A stretch of 64,000 nt of DNA from Sedimentitalea arenosa (GCF_016428585.1 NZ_JAELVR010000005.1:186001-250000), one strand, 5' to 3'; counted from the stretch's first letter, positions 33,917 through 44,216 are shown. Notes: generated by a model from the sequence alone, not told the origin. Made by a program: numbers and translations.

Positions 33917-33942
33917 AACGTATCTTTTTTTTGATATATGTT
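33917..33942. promoter_or_regulatory. AT-rich inverted repeat upstream of the DUF442/SulP operon
   Basis: AACGTATC, eight T residues, then GATATATGTT form an imperfect inverted repeat 19 bp upstream of the DUF442 ATG. In other alphaproteobacteria, blh-type sulfur genes are controlled by ArsR-type BigR/SqrR regulators that bind AT-rich dyads. No such regulator gene is in the window. Confidence 0.4.
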
Positions 33943-34014
33943 TTTCTGTGTGCTTGTGAACCCCCGTTCCCTGTATGCGACGATTTTCCGTCCGACCCAT
34001 CCGGAAAGGACTTG

Positions 34015-34047
34015 AACGAAAAAGACCGGGCGCTTGCCCGGTCTTAG
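34015..34047 (-). terminator. Rho-independent terminator of gcdH
   Basis: On the minus strand a perfect 10-bp stem (AAGACCGGGC / GCCCGGTCTT) with a 4-base loop is followed by a TTTTTC run, 28 bp after the gcdH stop. Confidence 0.8.
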
Positions 34048-34072
34048 CTGTCTGTCGCGACCTGTGTCTTGT

Positions 34073-35299
34073 TCAGAAGAACGCCTGAAGCCCGGTCTGT
34101 GCCCGGCCGAGGATCAGCGCATGTACGTCATGTGTGCCCTCATAGGTATTCACGGTCTCGAGGTTCATCATGTGGCGGATCACCTGAAACTCGAGGCTGA
34201 TACCATTGCCGCCATGCATGTCGCGCGCAAGGCGGGCGATGTCCAACGCCTTGCCGCAATTGTTGCGCTTCACGATCGAAATCATCTCGGGCGCTGCCGC
34301 GGCCTCATCCATCAGCCGTCCCACGCGAAGGCTGGCCTGCAGGCCAAGCGCAATCTCGGTTTGCATGTCGGCGAGTTTCTTCTGAAACAGCTGGGTCTGC
34401 GCCAGGGGGCGGTTGAACTGCTGCCGGTCGAGTCCATATTGCCGCGCCGCGTGCCAGCAGGTCTCGGCCGCTCCCATCACGCCCCAACTGATGCCGTAAC
34501 GCGCCCGGTTCAGACAACCGAACGGCCCCTTCAGCCCCTCTACATGCGGCAGCAGGGCGTCTTCTCCGACTTCGACGCCGTCCATGACGATCTCGCCGGT
34601 GATGCTGGCCCGCAGGCTCATCTTGTTTTCGATCTTCGGCGCGCTCAGACCCTTCATGCCCTTGTCGAGTATGAAACCGCGGATTTTTCCGCCATGCGCC
34701 TCGGACTTGGCCCAGACAACGAATACGTCGGCGATCGGCGCATTCGAAATCCACATCTTCGAGCCCGACAGGCTGTAGCCGTTTGCGGTCTTGGTGGCGC
34801 GTGTTTTCATGCCCGCAGGGTCGCTGCCCGCATCTGGCTCCGTCAGGCCGAAACACCCGATGAACTCGCCGCTTGCGAGCTTGGGCAGGTATTTGCGCCG
34901 CTGCGCCTCGCTGCCATAGGCGTAGATCGGATACATCACCAGCGAGCTTTGCACCGACATCATCGAACGGTACCCGCTGTCGACTCGTTCGACTTCGCGG
35001 GCGACCAGCCCATAGCTGACATAGCCCGAACCAAGGCCGCCGTATTCCTCGGGCACAGTCACGCCCAATAGACCCATTTCGCCCATCTCGCGGAAGATCG
35101 ACGGATCGGTTTCCTCGGTAGCGTAGGCTTTCGTGACGCGCGTTTGCAGCTTTTCCTGCGCATAGGCCCGCGCCGATGCCGCGATCATGCGCTCATCCTC
35201 GGTCAGCTGGTCCTGCAGGCGCAGGGGGTCTTCCCAGTCGAAAGCACCCAGATTGGGCGCGTCCTTGGCTTTCAGAGCCGGTTTGTCGGCGATATTCAT
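34073..35299 (-). CDS. gcdH: Glutaryl-CoA dehydrogenase
   Basis: GcdH oxidises and decarboxylates glutaryl-CoA to crotonyl-CoA in lysine and tryptophan breakdown. At 408 residues it matches the family. Motifs include [39 protein letters not shown] (substrate Arg), [12 protein letters not shown], and the catalytic Glu in [25 protein letters not shown] precedes the start. A LysR-type gene is divergent over an 87-bp gap, a common pairing. Confidence 0.95.
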   Translation of the reverse strand: MNIADKPALKAKDAPNLGAFDWEDPLRLQDQLTEDERMIAASARAYAQEKLQTRVTKAYATEETDPSIFREMGEMGLLGVTVPEEYGGLGSGYVSYGLVAREVERVDSGYRSMMSVQSSLVMYPIYAYGSEAQRRKYLPKLASGEFIGCFGLTEPDAGSDPAGMKTRATKTANGYSLSGSKMWISNAPIADVFVVWAKSEAHGGKIRGFILDKGMKGLSAPKIENKMSLRASITGEIVMDGVEVGEDALLPHVEGLKGPFGCLNRARYGISWGVMGAAETCWHAARQYGLDRQQFNRPLAQTQLFQKKLADMQTEIALGLQASLRVGRLMDEAAAAPEMISIVKRNNCGKALDIARLARDMHGGNGISLEFQVIRHMMNLETVNTYEGTHDVHALILGRAQTGLQAFF

Positions 35300-35367
35300 G
35301 TTGTGCTCCCTTTTTTGCCAGCCTACGCAAGTTCGGAGGCGGAAAACAGCGAGACTTTCGCAAGCAG

Positions 35368-35386
35368 GTATGAGAATAGATCATAC
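35368..35386. promoter_or_regulatory. Palindromic LysR box between gcdH and its divergent regulator
   Basis: GTATGAgaatagaTCATAC is a perfect 6-bp inverted repeat with a 7-base spacer and contains the T-N11-A core of LysR-type sites. It ends one base before the regulator ATG and lies 69 bp upstream of gcdH, so binding could repress the regulator's own gene while acting on gcdH. Confidence 0.6.
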
Positions 35387-36298
35387 ATGATCGCCCCGCG
35401 CCGCCTTCTTCCCTCGATCGCCTCTCTGCGTGCGCTCGAAGCGCTCGACCGGCTGGGTACGGCCTCGGCGGTGGCCGAGGAGCTGGACCTGACGCAAAGC
35501 GCGGTCAGCCGGCAGTTGCAGGCGCTCGAACAGCAGGTCGGAGCCGAGTTGATCCAGCGCGACCGCAACCGGCTTATCCTGACCCCTGCGGCGCAGAAAT
35601 ACGCAGCCGAGGCGCGCCAGGCCCTGCAACAGATCGCACGCGCCACGCTCGGTCTGCAGGCCGCGCCCCTCGGAGGGACCCTGAACCTCGCCATTTTGCC
35701 GACTTTCGGCATGCGCTGGCTGGTGCCCCGCCTGCCGGATTTCGCGCGCCGCCATCCCGATATCACGATCAACATGGCGACCCGGCTCCAGGCCTTCGAC
35801 TTTGCCACCGAAGGTTTCGATGCCGCGCTGCATTTCGGCGACGGGGCATGGCCGGGGACAGACAGCTTGCTGTTACGCCACGAGCAGGTCATCCCGGTCT
35901 GCGCCCCCACGCTCGTGTCCGGCGCCACGCCGCTCAAGGCCCGTGATATCCGCGCCATGCCGCTTCTGCATATCCAGACTCGCCCCCGCGCCTGGCCCGA
36001 CTGGTTCAACGCGCGCGGCCTGCCACAGTCTGGCCCCCTGCCCGGCACGCTCTATGACCAGTTCTCGACCATCACCCAGGCCGCGCTGCACGGGCTGGGA
36101 GTCGCTCTGATGCCCGACTACCTGGCCGAACAGGACATCGCGCAGGGCCGGCTGGTGGCGCTCTATCCCGAGCCGACGGACGCGCAGGGCGCTTACTACC
36201 TCGTCTGGCCACAGGAAAAGGCGCGCGACCCGGCGCTGTGCGCTTTCCGCGACTGGTTGGCGCCGCAAGCGCAGGCCGAAGATCCATTGCCGCGTTGA
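35387..36298 (+). CDS. LysR-family regulator, probable regulator of gcdH
   Basis: The product is 303 residues, GcvA-like. The N-terminal helix-turn-helix is SLRALEALDRLGTASAVAEELDLTQSAVSRQLQALE, shown in part as LTQSAVSRQLQALE near residue 40. The effector domain has FGMRWLVPRLPDFARRHPDI and GLGVALMPDYLAE. The ATG at 35387 has no good ribosome site, so a leaderless message is possible. Divergence from gcdH suggests a glutarate-responsive role, as for GcdR-type proteins. Confidence 0.9.
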   Translation: MIAPRRLLPSIASLRALEALDRLGTASAVAEELDLTQSAVSRQLQALEQQVGAELIQRDRNRLILTPAAQKYAAEARQALQQIARATLGLQAAPLGGTLNLAILPTFGMRWLVPRLPDFARRHPDITINMATRLQAFDFATEGFDAALHFGDGAWPGTDSLLLRHEQVIPVCAPTLVSGATPLKARDIRAMPLLHIQTRPRAWPDWFNARGLPQSGPLPGTLYDQFSTITQAALHGLGVALMPDYLAEQDIAQGRLVALYPEPTDAQGAYYLVWPQEKARDPALCAFRDWLAPQAQAEDPLPR

Positions 36299-36386
36299 GG
36301 CCGTCTCGGCCTTCATTGAAACGCACTTTTCGGTATAGTGCGCTGCGTCGGCCACGAACTGCGTGTCGTATCCGTGAGGATCAGCC

Positions 36387-37433
36387 TCAGCGTGGTAAAA
36401 CCACGATGAAAGTCGTGCCCTTGCCCAGTTCGCTGGCGATCTTCAACCGGCCGCGGTGACGGTTGACGATATGTTTTGCGATGGCGAGGCCGAGACCGGT
36501 CCCGCCCAGTTGGCGGCTGCGATGACTGTCGACGCGGTAGAACCGTTCGGTCAGGCGTGGCAGATGGATATCGTCGATGCCGGGGCCCTTGTCGATCACG
36601 CGGATTTCGACCGCTTCGCCGCGCAGCAACGGGTCGCGCTCGATCAGGCGGACCGCAACGCTCACGCTGCCGCCGGATCCGCCGTACTTGATCGCATTCT
36701 CAACAAGGTTGTTGAAAACCTGGCGCAGTTGGTCGTCATCGCCGGGGATCATGACCGGAGTGTGCGGCGCATCGAGGGACAAAGTGACGCCACTGTCCTT
36801 CGCAACGCGCGCAAGCGAGGTCAAAACCGATGACAGAAGCGCCGTCATGTCCAGTGGCCGCGTCGGGCGTACCCGTTCCTCGGCTTCGACCCGGCTCAGC
36901 GACAGAAGGTCTCCAACCAAACGGTTCATCCGTCCGGCCTCGCTTTCCATGATTGACAGGAACCTGTCGCGGGCGCCGGGGTCGTCCCGCGCGGCACCAC
37001 GCAGCGTTTCGATGAACCCGATCAGCGAGGTCAGCGGTGTGCGCAGTTCATGGCTGACATTGGCCACGAAATCGCGCCGCATCTGCCCGGCCTGCTCCAT
37101 ATCGGCGCGATCCTGGAAGGTGATCACCACGGCTCCTCTGGCCCCTGGCGCGATACCCTCGACTGCACGGCAGGTGACGTCCAACGGTGCGTCCTGCGCA
37201 CCCTGGTTGACCCTGTGGCGCGCCAGATGCTCCTGCCCATCCTTCAGCGTCGCCTCGATGGCGGCGATGACCTCGGGCTGGCGCAGAACATTGGCGAAGT
37301 GCCGCCCGACGATGCCGGCGCCCAGCAGGCGCGTCGCCTCGGTGTTGGCCGCAATGATCCACTCCTCCCGATCCACGACCAGCAGCGGCAGCGGGACCGC
37401 TTCGAGCAGGGCATTGATCTGAGCCGTGGGCAT
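36387..37433 (-). CDS. PhoR-like sensor histidine kinase without membrane segments
   Basis: The product is 348 residues. A PAS domain (LPLLVVDREEWIIAAN) at about 5-110 is followed by the H-box FVANVSHELRTPLTSLIGF, then N-box NLVENAIKYG, G1 DKGPGI, F-box FYRVD and G2 GGTGLGLAIAKHI. It matches the cytoplasmic part of PhoR but has no transmembrane helices. No response regulator, pst or phoU gene adjoins it. It lies 5 bp after the trans-sulfuration gene on the same strand. Confidence 0.88.
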   Translation of the reverse strand: MPTAQINALLEAVPLPLLVVDREEWIIAANTEATRLLGAGIVGRHFANVLRQPEVIAAIEATLKDGQEHLARHRVNQGAQDAPLDVTCRAVEGIAPGARGAVVITFQDRADMEQAGQMRRDFVANVSHELRTPLTSLIGFIETLRGAARDDPGARDRFLSIMESEAGRMNRLVGDLLSLSRVEAEERVRPTRPLDMTALLSSVLTSLARVAKDSGVTLSLDAPHTPVMIPGDDDQLRQVFNNLVENAIKYGGSGGSVSVAVRLIERDPLLRGEAVEIRVIDKGPGIDDIHLPRLTERFYRVDSHRSRQLGGTGLGLAIAKHIVNRHRGRLKIASELGKGTTFIVVLPR

Positions 37434-37438
37434 GCCCC

Positions 37439-38626
37439 CTAGCCCGTTGTTGCTGCGGCCACGGCGTCGGTGAAAACCTGCTTGAGTGCTTCGGGATCCT
37501 CGAGCCCGACCGACACGCGGAAGAAGCCTTCGCTCAACCCCAGTGCTGCACGGTTTTCCGCAGTCAGCGCCCGGTGCGAGGAAGAGGCCGGATGTGACAG
37601 CGTCGTGCCCACATCTCCCAGCGTTGGGGCAAAGCTCAGCCCGTCCGCAGCGCGGGTGAAGGCGTTGGCCGCGTTGCGCCCACCGGTCAGTTCGAAACTG
37701 ACCATGTTGCAGCCCTGCCCCTGCAGCAGCTCTGCCGCGCGGGCATGGTCCGGGTGATCCGCGCGCATCGGATAGAGCACGCGGGCGACGCCCGGCAGGG
37801 TGGCGAGGTGGTCGGCCAGCGCGGCCGCCGTGGCCTGCGCACGGTCGAACCGCAGATCAAACGACAGCATGCCGCGTTCCGCCAGCCAGCAATCGAACGG
37901 GCTGGGCGTCAGCCCGGTGGTCACCGCGAAGACCCGCATCCTGTCGTTCAATGCCTGGTCCTTTGCCACCACGTAGCCGAGCATGACGTCGGAATGGCCT
38001 GCCAGCAGCTTGGTGATCGAATGGATCACGATGTCCGCGCCATGCTCGAAAGGTAGGAACCCGCGCGGAGTGGTGAAGGTGTTGTCGACGGCCAGAAGAA
38101 TACCGTGCTCGCGACAAAGCGTGGCCAGGCCGTCTATATCGGCCACCGCCAACGTTGGGTTGGACACCGCCTCGACCAGCAGCAGCCGCGTTTCGGGCCG
38201 GATTGCAGCGCGGACAGCGTCGACATCTCCGGGATCGGCCAGAGATGTGGCTATGCCAAGACGTGGCAAATCCTCGGCCATCAGACGCAGCGACCGGCCA
38301 TAGAGCTGGTTACCCCCGATCACGTGATCGCCCGATTTGAGCAGCCCGAGCAGGACCGCACTGACCGCACTCATGCCCGATCCGGTGACAACGCCGCCTT
38401 CGGCCCCCTCCATATCGTCGAGCCGCGCCGCGACGACGTCGGCGTTGGGATGCCCCTCGCGGGAATAGGTATAGCCGTGCACCCGACCTTCGTACTGGTC
38501 ATCCAGCGCGTCGGGCGTTTCCGAGGCATAGACCACGGAGGGCGAAAGCGGGGTCACCACGGGACGGCTGGCACTGTCCGGCAGCGGCACCGGGCGCATG
38601 AGCGAGCCCTTGGAATTGCGGATCAT
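37439..38626 (-). CDS. Trans-sulfuration enzyme family PLP-dependent protein (Cys/Met metabolism)
   Basis: The product is 395 residues. The PLP lysine is in [16 protein letters not shown], with [20 protein letters not shown] and a [18 protein letters not shown] phosphate-site region. Members act as cystathionine gamma-synthase, gamma-lyase, beta-lyase or methionine gamma-lyase; the sequence does not settle which. It overlaps the gamma-carbonic anhydrase stop by 4 bp. Confidence 0.9.
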   Translation of the reverse strand: MIRNSKGSLMRPVPLPDSASRPVVTPLSPSVVYASETPDALDDQYEGRVHGYTYSREGHPNADVVAARLDDMEGAEGGVVTGSGMSAVSAVLLGLLKSGDHVIGGNQLYGRSLRLMAEDLPRLGIATSLADPGDVDAVRAAIRPETRLLLVEAVSNPTLAVADIDGLATLCREHGILLAVDNTFTTPRGFLPFEHGADIVIHSITKLLAGHSDVMLGYVVAKDQALNDRMRVFAVTTGLTPSPFDCWLAERGMLSFDLRFDRAQATAAALADHLATLPGVARVLYPMRADHPDHARAAELLQGQGCNMVSFELTGGRNAANAFTRAADGLSFAPTLGDVGTTLSHPASSSHRALTAENRAALGLSEGFFRVSVGLEDPEALKQVFTDAVAAATTG

Positions 38627-39147
38627 CGCACGATCTCCAGACCGTCGCGATAGGCACGCATCCGTTCCTGATAGTGCAGCGCCGCCGCCGTCAGCCCCTG
38701 CAGCGCAGCATCATCCAGCGTCCGCACCACCTTGCCCGGCGCGCCCATGACAAGGCTGCCATCCGGAATGACCTTGCCTTCGGTGATCAACGCTCCCGCC
38801 CCAATCAGGCAGTTCTTGCCGATCTTCGCACCGTTCAGGATGATCGCGCCCATGCCGACCAACGTGTTGTCGCCCACGGTGCAGCCATGCAGCATGACCT
38901 TGTGTCCGATGGTGCAATCTCTCCCGATCGTAAGCGGGAAACCCATGTCGGTGTGCAATACGCAGTTTTCCTGGATATTGCTGCCCACGCCGAGGCGGAT
39001 CTCCTCGTTGTCCCCGCGCAGGGTCGAGCCGAACCAGACGCTCGCGCCCTCTTGGATGACCACCCTGCCGATCAGGTTGGCATCCGGCGCGATCCAGCTG
39101 TCGGGGTGAAGGTCGGGGGCAATCCCGGCGAACGAATAGACTGTCAT
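38623..39147 (-). CDS. Gamma-carbonic anhydrase-family hexapeptide-repeat protein
   Basis: The product is 174 residues of left-handed beta-helix repeats. Family landmarks are [43 protein letters not shown] and [14 protein letters not shown]; the three metal His positions (VLHTD, IGHK, LHGC) are kept. It may hydrate CO2 or act on another small molecule. It overlaps gmk and the trans-sulfuration gene by 4 bp each. Confidence 0.92.
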   Translation of the reverse strand: MTVYSFAGIAPDLHPDSWIAPDANLIGRVVIQEGASVWFGSTLRGDNEEIRLGVGSNIQENCVLHTDMGFPLTIGRDCTIGHKVMLHGCTVGDNTLVGMGAIILNGAKIGKNCLIGAGALITEGKVIPDGSLVMGAPGKVVRTLDDAALQGLTAAALHYQERMRAYRDGLEIVR

Positions 39148-39785
39148 GCTCTGTCCTCGAATTCCGTTTGAAGCTTGCGCACATGCCCGGTCAGGCCGGG
39201 TTGCTGGCTGCGGCGCAGGCGGGTGGCGGTGACGATGGTTTTCAGCCGCTCCTCGGTGGCGTCCAGGTCGTCGTTGACCAGGACGAAATCGTAGCCGTCC
39301 CAGTGGCTGATCTCATCCCAACTCTTCTGCATCCGCCGCGCGATAGTGGCGGCGTCGTCCTGCCCTCGGCTTTCCAGTCGGCGTCTCAGTTCGGTGATCG
39401 AGGGCGGCAGAAGGAAAATCGACAGGGTATGCTGCCCCAACGCCGAATTGCGGATCTGCTGGGCGCCCTGCCAGTCGATGTCAAAGAGCACGTCCTTTCC
39501 CTCGTCGATCGCGTCCTGCACCGGTCCGCGTGGCGAGCCGTAGAAATTGCCGAAGACATGGGCGTGTTCGAGCATCTCACCGGCGGCGACCTGGGTCTTG
39601 AACTCGGCTTCGGACAGGAACTGGTAGTCCACACCGTCGGTTTCGCCGGGGCGCGGCGCACGGGTGGTGGCGCTGACCGAAAAGACAATCGACGGGTCCC
39701 AGACGCGCAGCCGCCGTGCCAGGGTCGACTTGCCCGCACCCGAGGGCGAGGACAGGATGATCAAAAGCCCGCGGCGCTGTATCAT
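39144..39785 (-). CDS. gmk: Guanylate kinase
   Basis: Gmk phosphorylates GMP to GDP. The product is 213 residues. The P-loop is [10 protein letters not shown], and the signature [21 protein letters not shown] covers GMP binding, with [10 protein letters not shown] after it. The ATG with AAAGGAA upstream was chosen. It lies 19 bp after yicC, as in many proteobacteria where the two adjoin. Confidence 0.97.
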   Translation of the reverse strand: MIQRRGLLIILSSPSGAGKSTLARRLRVWDPSIVFSVSATTRAPRPGETDGVDYQFLSEAEFKTQVAAGEMLEHAHVFGNFYGSPRGPVQDAIDEGKDVLFDIDWQGAQQIRNSALGQHTLSIFLLPPSITELRRRLESRGQDDAATIARRMQKSWDEISHWDGYDFVLVNDDLDATEERLKTIVTATRLRRSQQPGLTGHVRKLQTEFEDRA

Positions 39786-39804
39786 GATTGGGTTCCTTTC
39801 GCGG

Positions 39805-40695
39805 TCATTCGACGTTCTGGACCTGCTCGCGCATCTGGTCAATCACCGCCTTCAACTCCAGTCCAACGGCAGTCAATTCTCTGGATTGAGCCTTGGCGCA
39901 CAGCGTGTTGGCTTCACGGTTGAACTCCTGCATCAGGAAGTCGAGCTTGCGCCCCACGGGTCCGCCACTGGCCAGAAGATCGCGCGCCGCGGCGACGTGG
40001 GCTGTCAACCGGTCAAGCTCCTCGGTCACGTCAGCCTTGACTGCCAGAAGCGCGAGTTCCTGTGCCACACGCGCCGGATCGGCGCCCTCGGCATTGTCGA
40101 GCACCCGGGCGAGGTTGATCCGGAGTGTCGCGGCCGCGGTCTCCTTGCGCGCATCGGCCAGGGTTGCAGCCTGGGCGGTCAGGCTGTCCACGGTGTCGAG
40201 CTGGGTCGTCAAGATGTCTGCCAGGGCCCGCCCCTCGACCCGGCGCATTTCGACGAGTTGGGCAAGCAGCGGGGGAAACTCCGCCTTGAGCTGTGCGACC
40301 AGCGCCACCACGTCGTCTTCCTCGGCGGAGCTGTTCATCATCCCGCGCAGCGCCAGAAGGTCGCTGGCGCGCGACGGGGCCAGCGCGACACCGCGCGCGG
40401 CGGCGATGTCGTCGATCCGCGCAAGCGCTGTCAGGGCTGTGTCAAGTGCGGCCTCGTTCAGGGTGAGCGCCGCCTGGCTGTCATCGCGTGCAACCTTCAG
40501 GTTCAACGTCACGTTGCCCCGTGTCACCGCGCGCGACAGCTCCGCGCGCAAAGCGGCCTCGAGCCCCTCCAGCCAGTCCGGCACCCGCAGCCGCAGGTCG
40601 AGTCCCTTGCCATTGACGCTGCGCAGCTCCCAGCCCCAGGCATGGGCGCCAAGCGATCCCTTGGCGGAGGCGAAACCTGTCATCGAACTGATCAT
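39805..40695 (-). CDS. yicC: YicC-family endoribonuclease-like protein
   Basis: The product is 296 residues. It opens with MISSMTGFA and [17 protein letters not shown], the YicC N-terminal signature, and ends with the DUF1732 block ([23 protein letters not shown]). E. coli YicC is an RNase that acts on small RNAs; a similar role here is by homology. The start has GGAG upstream. Confidence 0.93.
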   Translation of the reverse strand: MISSMTGFASAKGSLGAHAWGWELRSVNGKGLDLRLRVPDWLEGLEAALRAELSRAVTRGNVTLNLKVARDDSQAALTLNEAALDTALTALARIDDIAAARGVALAPSRASDLLALRGMMNSSAEEDDVVALVAQLKAEFPPLLAQLVEMRRVEGRALADILTTQLDTVDSLTAQAATLADARKETAAATLRINLARVLDNAEGADPARVAQELALLAVKADVTEELDRLTAHVAAARDLLASGGPVGRKLDFLMQEFNREANTLCAKAQSRELTAVGLELKAVIDQMREQVQNVE

Positions 40696-40842
40696 GGGCG
40701 GGTCTCCGAACATGCCGCGCGGGCAGCACGGTCTGGGCCGCACCTAAAGGACTCTCGGCCATGAGGGCAAGCCCCCGGAGACGCCGCAAGACGTTAACCA
40801 TTTGCCCAGCTTCTGCTTCAAAATGTCGAAAAATCTGTCAGG

Positions 40843-40858
40843 TTAACGGTTGAGTAAC
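40843..40858. promoter_or_regulatory. CtrA-like box upstream of the PAS protein gene
   Basis: TTAA-CGGTTGA-GTAAC matches the alphaproteobacterial CtrA consensus TTAA-N7-TTAAC with one mismatch. It lies 57 bp upstream of the PAS protein start. A second TTAACC half-site occurs at 40794-40799. Confidence 0.35.
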
Positions 40859-40914
40859 CATTCTGAAGCAAGTCCTAACATGGAGGTTTTGTCCCAAGGG
40901 CAAAGCCGGTGCGA

Positions 40915-41664
40915 ATGTGGTGGGCGCATATAATGAGAGACCTGAAGATGATCAGCATCCTGCGCAAGTTCGGTTCTGACAAGGTGGTGGCCATGGATCG
41001 GTTCCGCAGCGGGGCCGGCCTGTCGCCGATCCGCCAGGCCGAGGCTTATTGGAGCGCGCTACGCAAGGGCGCGGACATCCCCTACCGGTCGCAGATCGAC
41101 CCCCGCGGGCTCGAACAGGTGCTGGAATATGCATTCGTGCTGGAACGAGTCGCACCCGGCGTCGCCCGCTTCCGCCTCGCCGGGCAGCATATCTGCAAGC
41201 TCGCCGGGATGGAGGTGCGGGGCATGCCGATCACGGCGCTCTTCACCCCCGCCGCCCGCCCCGACATGGGCGCGATCCTCGAGCACGTGTTCGACACACC
41301 GGCGATCGCCGAGCTGACGCTGGAAGGTGAACGGCAGCCGCTACGTGGATCCTGCGAAGCGCGGATGATCCTGCTACCGCTCAAGAGCGACCTGGGCGAA
41401 AGCAGCCGCATCCTGGGGGTGTTTATCGCAGACGGTGACATCGGAACCCATCCCCGTCGCTTCGACCTGGCGGGCCGCTCGCTACGTGATGTGAACGCCC
41501 AGCCGCCCGCCGCCCTGACGCCCGCCCCCGAGGCGGTCGTGGCCGACCCCGCCGAGCCGACACGACCCACCAGACCGGAAGAAGCCGTGCAGGGGTTCGC
41601 CGAAGCACAGAGCGCGATCCAAGGCAAAGTGCCCTATCTGCGTCTCGTCAAGACAGACAGCTGA
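40915..41664 (+). CDS. PAS domain protein (PAS_5, alphaproteobacterial type)
   Basis: The product is about 249 residues. Residues about 30-180 match the PAS_5 family (IRQAEAYWSALRKGADIPYR, RFRLAGQHICKLAGMEVRGM, FIADGDIG). A proline-rich linker (PTRPTRPEE) and a short conserved end (PYLRLVKTDS) follow. Starts at 40909 (GTG), 40915, 40933 or 40948 are all possible; 40915 has AAGGG upstream. No output domain is present, so it may act by protein contact or as a small-ligand sensor. Confidence 0.8.
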   Translation: MWWAHIMRDLKMISILRKFGSDKVVAMDRFRSGAGLSPIRQAEAYWSALRKGADIPYRSQIDPRGLEQVLEYAFVLERVAPGVARFRLAGQHICKLAGMEVRGMPITALFTPAARPDMGAILEHVFDTPAIAELTLEGERQPLRGSCEARMILLPLKSDLGESSRILGVFIADGDIGTHPRRFDLAGRSLRDVNAQPPAALTPAPEAVVADPAEPTRPTRPEEAVQGFAEAQSAIQGKVPYLRLVKTDS

Positions 41665-41679
41665 CCCACTTGCCGTGAC

Positions 41680-43050
41680 CTAGCCCGCCGCGCGATCGAG
41701 CCGCGCCGCGCGCAGCGACGACAGTTCCTCCGCGACAAGGAAGGCCAGCTCCAACGACTGGCTCGCGTTCAGACGCGGGTCGCAGGCCGTGTGATAGCGA
41801 TCCGACAGATCCTCTTCGCTGACCGCCTGCACGCCGCCGGTGCATTCGGTCACGTCCTGTCCCGTCATCTCGAAATGCACACCGCCCGGCACGGTTCCTT
41901 CGCTGGCATGAACGGCGAAAAACTCGCGCACCTCGCGCAGGACGGAATCGAACGGGCGGGTCTTGTAGCCGGTGGTGGACTTGATTGTATTGCCGTGCAT
42001 CGGGTCGCAGACCCAGACCACTTCGGCGCCTTCCTCGCGCACCGTCTTGATCAGGCGCGGCAGGTGTTCGCCGACTTTGCCCGCGCCGAAGCGGGCGATC
42101 AACGTCAACCGGCCCGGTTCGTTCTGCGGGTTCAGCCGTTCCATCAACAGCTTGAGGTCGTCGCTGGTCATCGTCGGCCCGCATTTGAGGCCGATCGGGT
42201 TCAGCACGCCGCGGCAGAACTCCACATGGGCGCCATCGGGTTGCCGTGTACGGTCGCCGATCCAGATCAGATGGCCAGACCCCGCGAGCCAATTGCCCGA
42301 GGTGGAGTCGCGCCGGGTCAGCGCCTCTTCGTATTCCAGCAAGAGGCTTTCGTGGCTGGTGTAGAACTCCACCGATTGCAGTGTATGAGCCGTGTCCTGG
42401 GTGACGCCGGCCGCCTTCATGAAATCGAGCGTATCGCTGATCCGGTTGGCGACTTCGCGATAGGCTTCGGCTTTCTTGCTCTCGGTGAACCCAAGCGTCC
42501 AGGCGTGAACCTGGTTCACGTCGGCGTAGCCGCCGGTCGAAAAGGCCCGCAGCAGGTTCAGCGTCGCTGCCGCCTGGGTATAGGCTTGGAGCATCTTGGC
42601 CGGATCGGGCCGGCGCGCTTCGGGTGTGAAGGCCAGTTCGTTGATGATGTCGCCGCGATAGCTCGGCAGTTCGATACCATCGACCATTTCGGTCGGTGCG
42701 CTGCGCGGCTTGGCGAACTGGCCCGCCATGCGGCCGACCTTGATCACAGGCACCTTGGCGCCGTGGGTCAGCACCATCGCCATCTGCAGCATCACCTTGA
42801 ACGTGTCGCGGATGCTGTCGGCGCTGAATTGCTCGAAGCTCTCGGCGCAGTCACCGCCCTGAAGCAGGAAGGCATCGCCGCGCCCGGCGGCCCCGAGATG
42901 CTTTTTGAGCCGGCGTGCCTCGCCCGCGAAAACGAGCGGCGGATACTTGGACAATTGCGCCTCGACCGCATGCAGGGCATCGGTGTCCCCATAGTCGGGC
43001 ATCTGAACCCGCGGCTTTTTGCGCCAGTCGGTTTTTTGCCACTCGCTCAT
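41680..43050 (-). CDS. Class II 3-deoxy-7-phosphoheptulonate (DAHP) synthase
   Basis: This enzyme condenses phosphoenolpyruvate and erythrose 4-phosphate, the first step of the shikimate pathway. The product is 456 residues, plant-like class II. It has [46 protein letters not shown] (metal) and [14 protein letters not shown]. The start MSEWQKTDW has GGAG upstream. It is divergent from a GlxA-type regulator. Confidence 0.95.
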   Translation of the reverse strand: MSEWQKTDWRKKPRVQMPDYGDTDALHAVEAQLSKYPPLVFAGEARRLKKHLGAAGRGDAFLLQGGDCAESFEQFSADSIRDTFKVMLQMAMVLTHGAKVPVIKVGRMAGQFAKPRSAPTEMVDGIELPSYRGDIINELAFTPEARRPDPAKMLQAYTQAAATLNLLRAFSTGGYADVNQVHAWTLGFTESKKAEAYREVANRISDTLDFMKAAGVTQDTAHTLQSVEFYTSHESLLLEYEEALTRRDSTSGNWLAGSGHLIWIGDRTRQPDGAHVEFCRGVLNPIGLKCGPTMTSDDLKLLMERLNPQNEPGRLTLIARFGAGKVGEHLPRLIKTVREEGAEVVWVCDPMHGNTIKSTTGYKTRPFDSVLREVREFFAVHASEGTVPGGVHFEMTGQDVTECTGGVQAVSEEDLSDRYHTACDPRLNASQSLELAFLVAEELSSLRAARLDRAAG

Positions 43051-43211
43051 CGCTCTCATCTCCGTTCGGCGTGTCAGGCTGTCTCTATACAAAAGGCCGG
43101 CGCGCGTGGCCATATGCGATTTGCGACCCTTGACGACGCGGACAAGCTCTGACCAAGGTGAGGCAGGTGCGCCGGGGCTTCGGTCGGGGCGTCAAGACCG
43201 AAGGGCCAGCA

Positions 43212-44216
43212 ATGCAAGAACAACGCAAAGTTGTCGATGTCGATCGAAGCTCGGCCAAACCCCGCCGGTTCGTATTCGTATTGCTGCACAATTTCACCAT
43301 GCTCAGTTTCGCGTCGGCGCTGGAAAGCCTGCGTATCGCCAACCGCATGATCGGTCGTGAGGTCTATACCTGGAGCCTGATCGGCGAAGGCGGCGACACG
43401 GTCAGCTGCTCGGCGGGCACCCAGTTCAAGCTGGACGCCGACTTGATCGAGTTGAACCGCGACGACACAGTTATGCTCTGCGGCGGCATCGACGTTCAGG
43501 AAGCCACAACCAAGCGGCTGCTCGGATGGGTCCGCCGCGAAGCGCGCAAGGGGTTGATGATCGGGGGCCTTTGCACGGCCGGATTCACGCTCGCCAAGGC
43601 CGGTCTGCTCGATGGCAAGAAGGCGACGATCCATTGGGAGAACGCCGACAGCTTTGCCGAGGAATTCGACGAGGTGGTGCTCACGAAATCGGTCTTCGTG
43701 ATCGACGGCAACCGAATGACCACTGCCGGCGGCACCTCGTCGATCGACCTGATGCTGAAAATCATCGCGGACGATCACGATGAAGATCTGGCCAACGCGG
43801 TGGCCGACCAGCTGATCTATTCCAGCATCCGAACCGATCAGGACACGCAGCGCCTGTCGGTGCCGACGCGTATCGGCGTACGCCATCCCAAGCTGAGCCT
43901 GGTGATCCAGATGATGGAAAGCAACATCGAGGATCCGATCAGCCCGTCGATCCTGGCGCGCGACGTGGGCATGTCGACGCGGCAGTTGGAGCGGCTGTTC
44001 CGGCGTTACCTGAACCGCTCTCCCAAGCGATACTACATGGAGTTGCGCCTGCAAAAGGCCCGCAACCTCCTGATGCAGACGGACATGAGCGTGATCAACG
44101 TCGCCTTGGCCTGCGGTTTTGCAAGCCCCTCGCATTTTTCCAAGTGCTACCGGGCGCATTACGACACGACTCCCTATCGTGAACGGGGCAGCCACGCGGC
44201 GCGATTGTCCATTTGA
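43212..44216 (+). CDS. GlxA-family AraC-type transcriptional regulator
   Basis: The product is 334 residues. The N-terminal DJ-1/PfpI-like domain (FVFVLLHNFTMLSFASALE, GGLCTAGFTLAKAGLLDG) is followed by an AraC double helix-turn-helix (ILARDVGMSTRQLERLF, NVALACGFASPSHFSKCY). Relatives control quaternary-amine or carnitine catabolism, but no such target gene is adjacent. The stop overlaps a TTG-started acetyltransferase gene. Confidence 0.9.
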   Translation: MQEQRKVVDVDRSSAKPRRFVFVLLHNFTMLSFASALESLRIANRMIGREVYTWSLIGEGGDTVSCSAGTQFKLDADLIELNRDDTVMLCGGIDVQEATTKRLLGWVRREARKGLMIGGLCTAGFTLAKAGLLDGKKATIHWENADSFAEEFDEVVLTKSVFVIDGNRMTTAGGTSSIDLMLKIIADDHDEDLANAVADQLIYSSIRTDQDTQRLSVPTRIGVRHPKLSLVIQMMESNIEDPISPSILARDVGMSTRQLERLFRRYLNRSPKRYYMELRLQKARNLLMQTDMSVINVALACGFASPSHFSKCYRAHYDTTPYRERGSHAARLSI

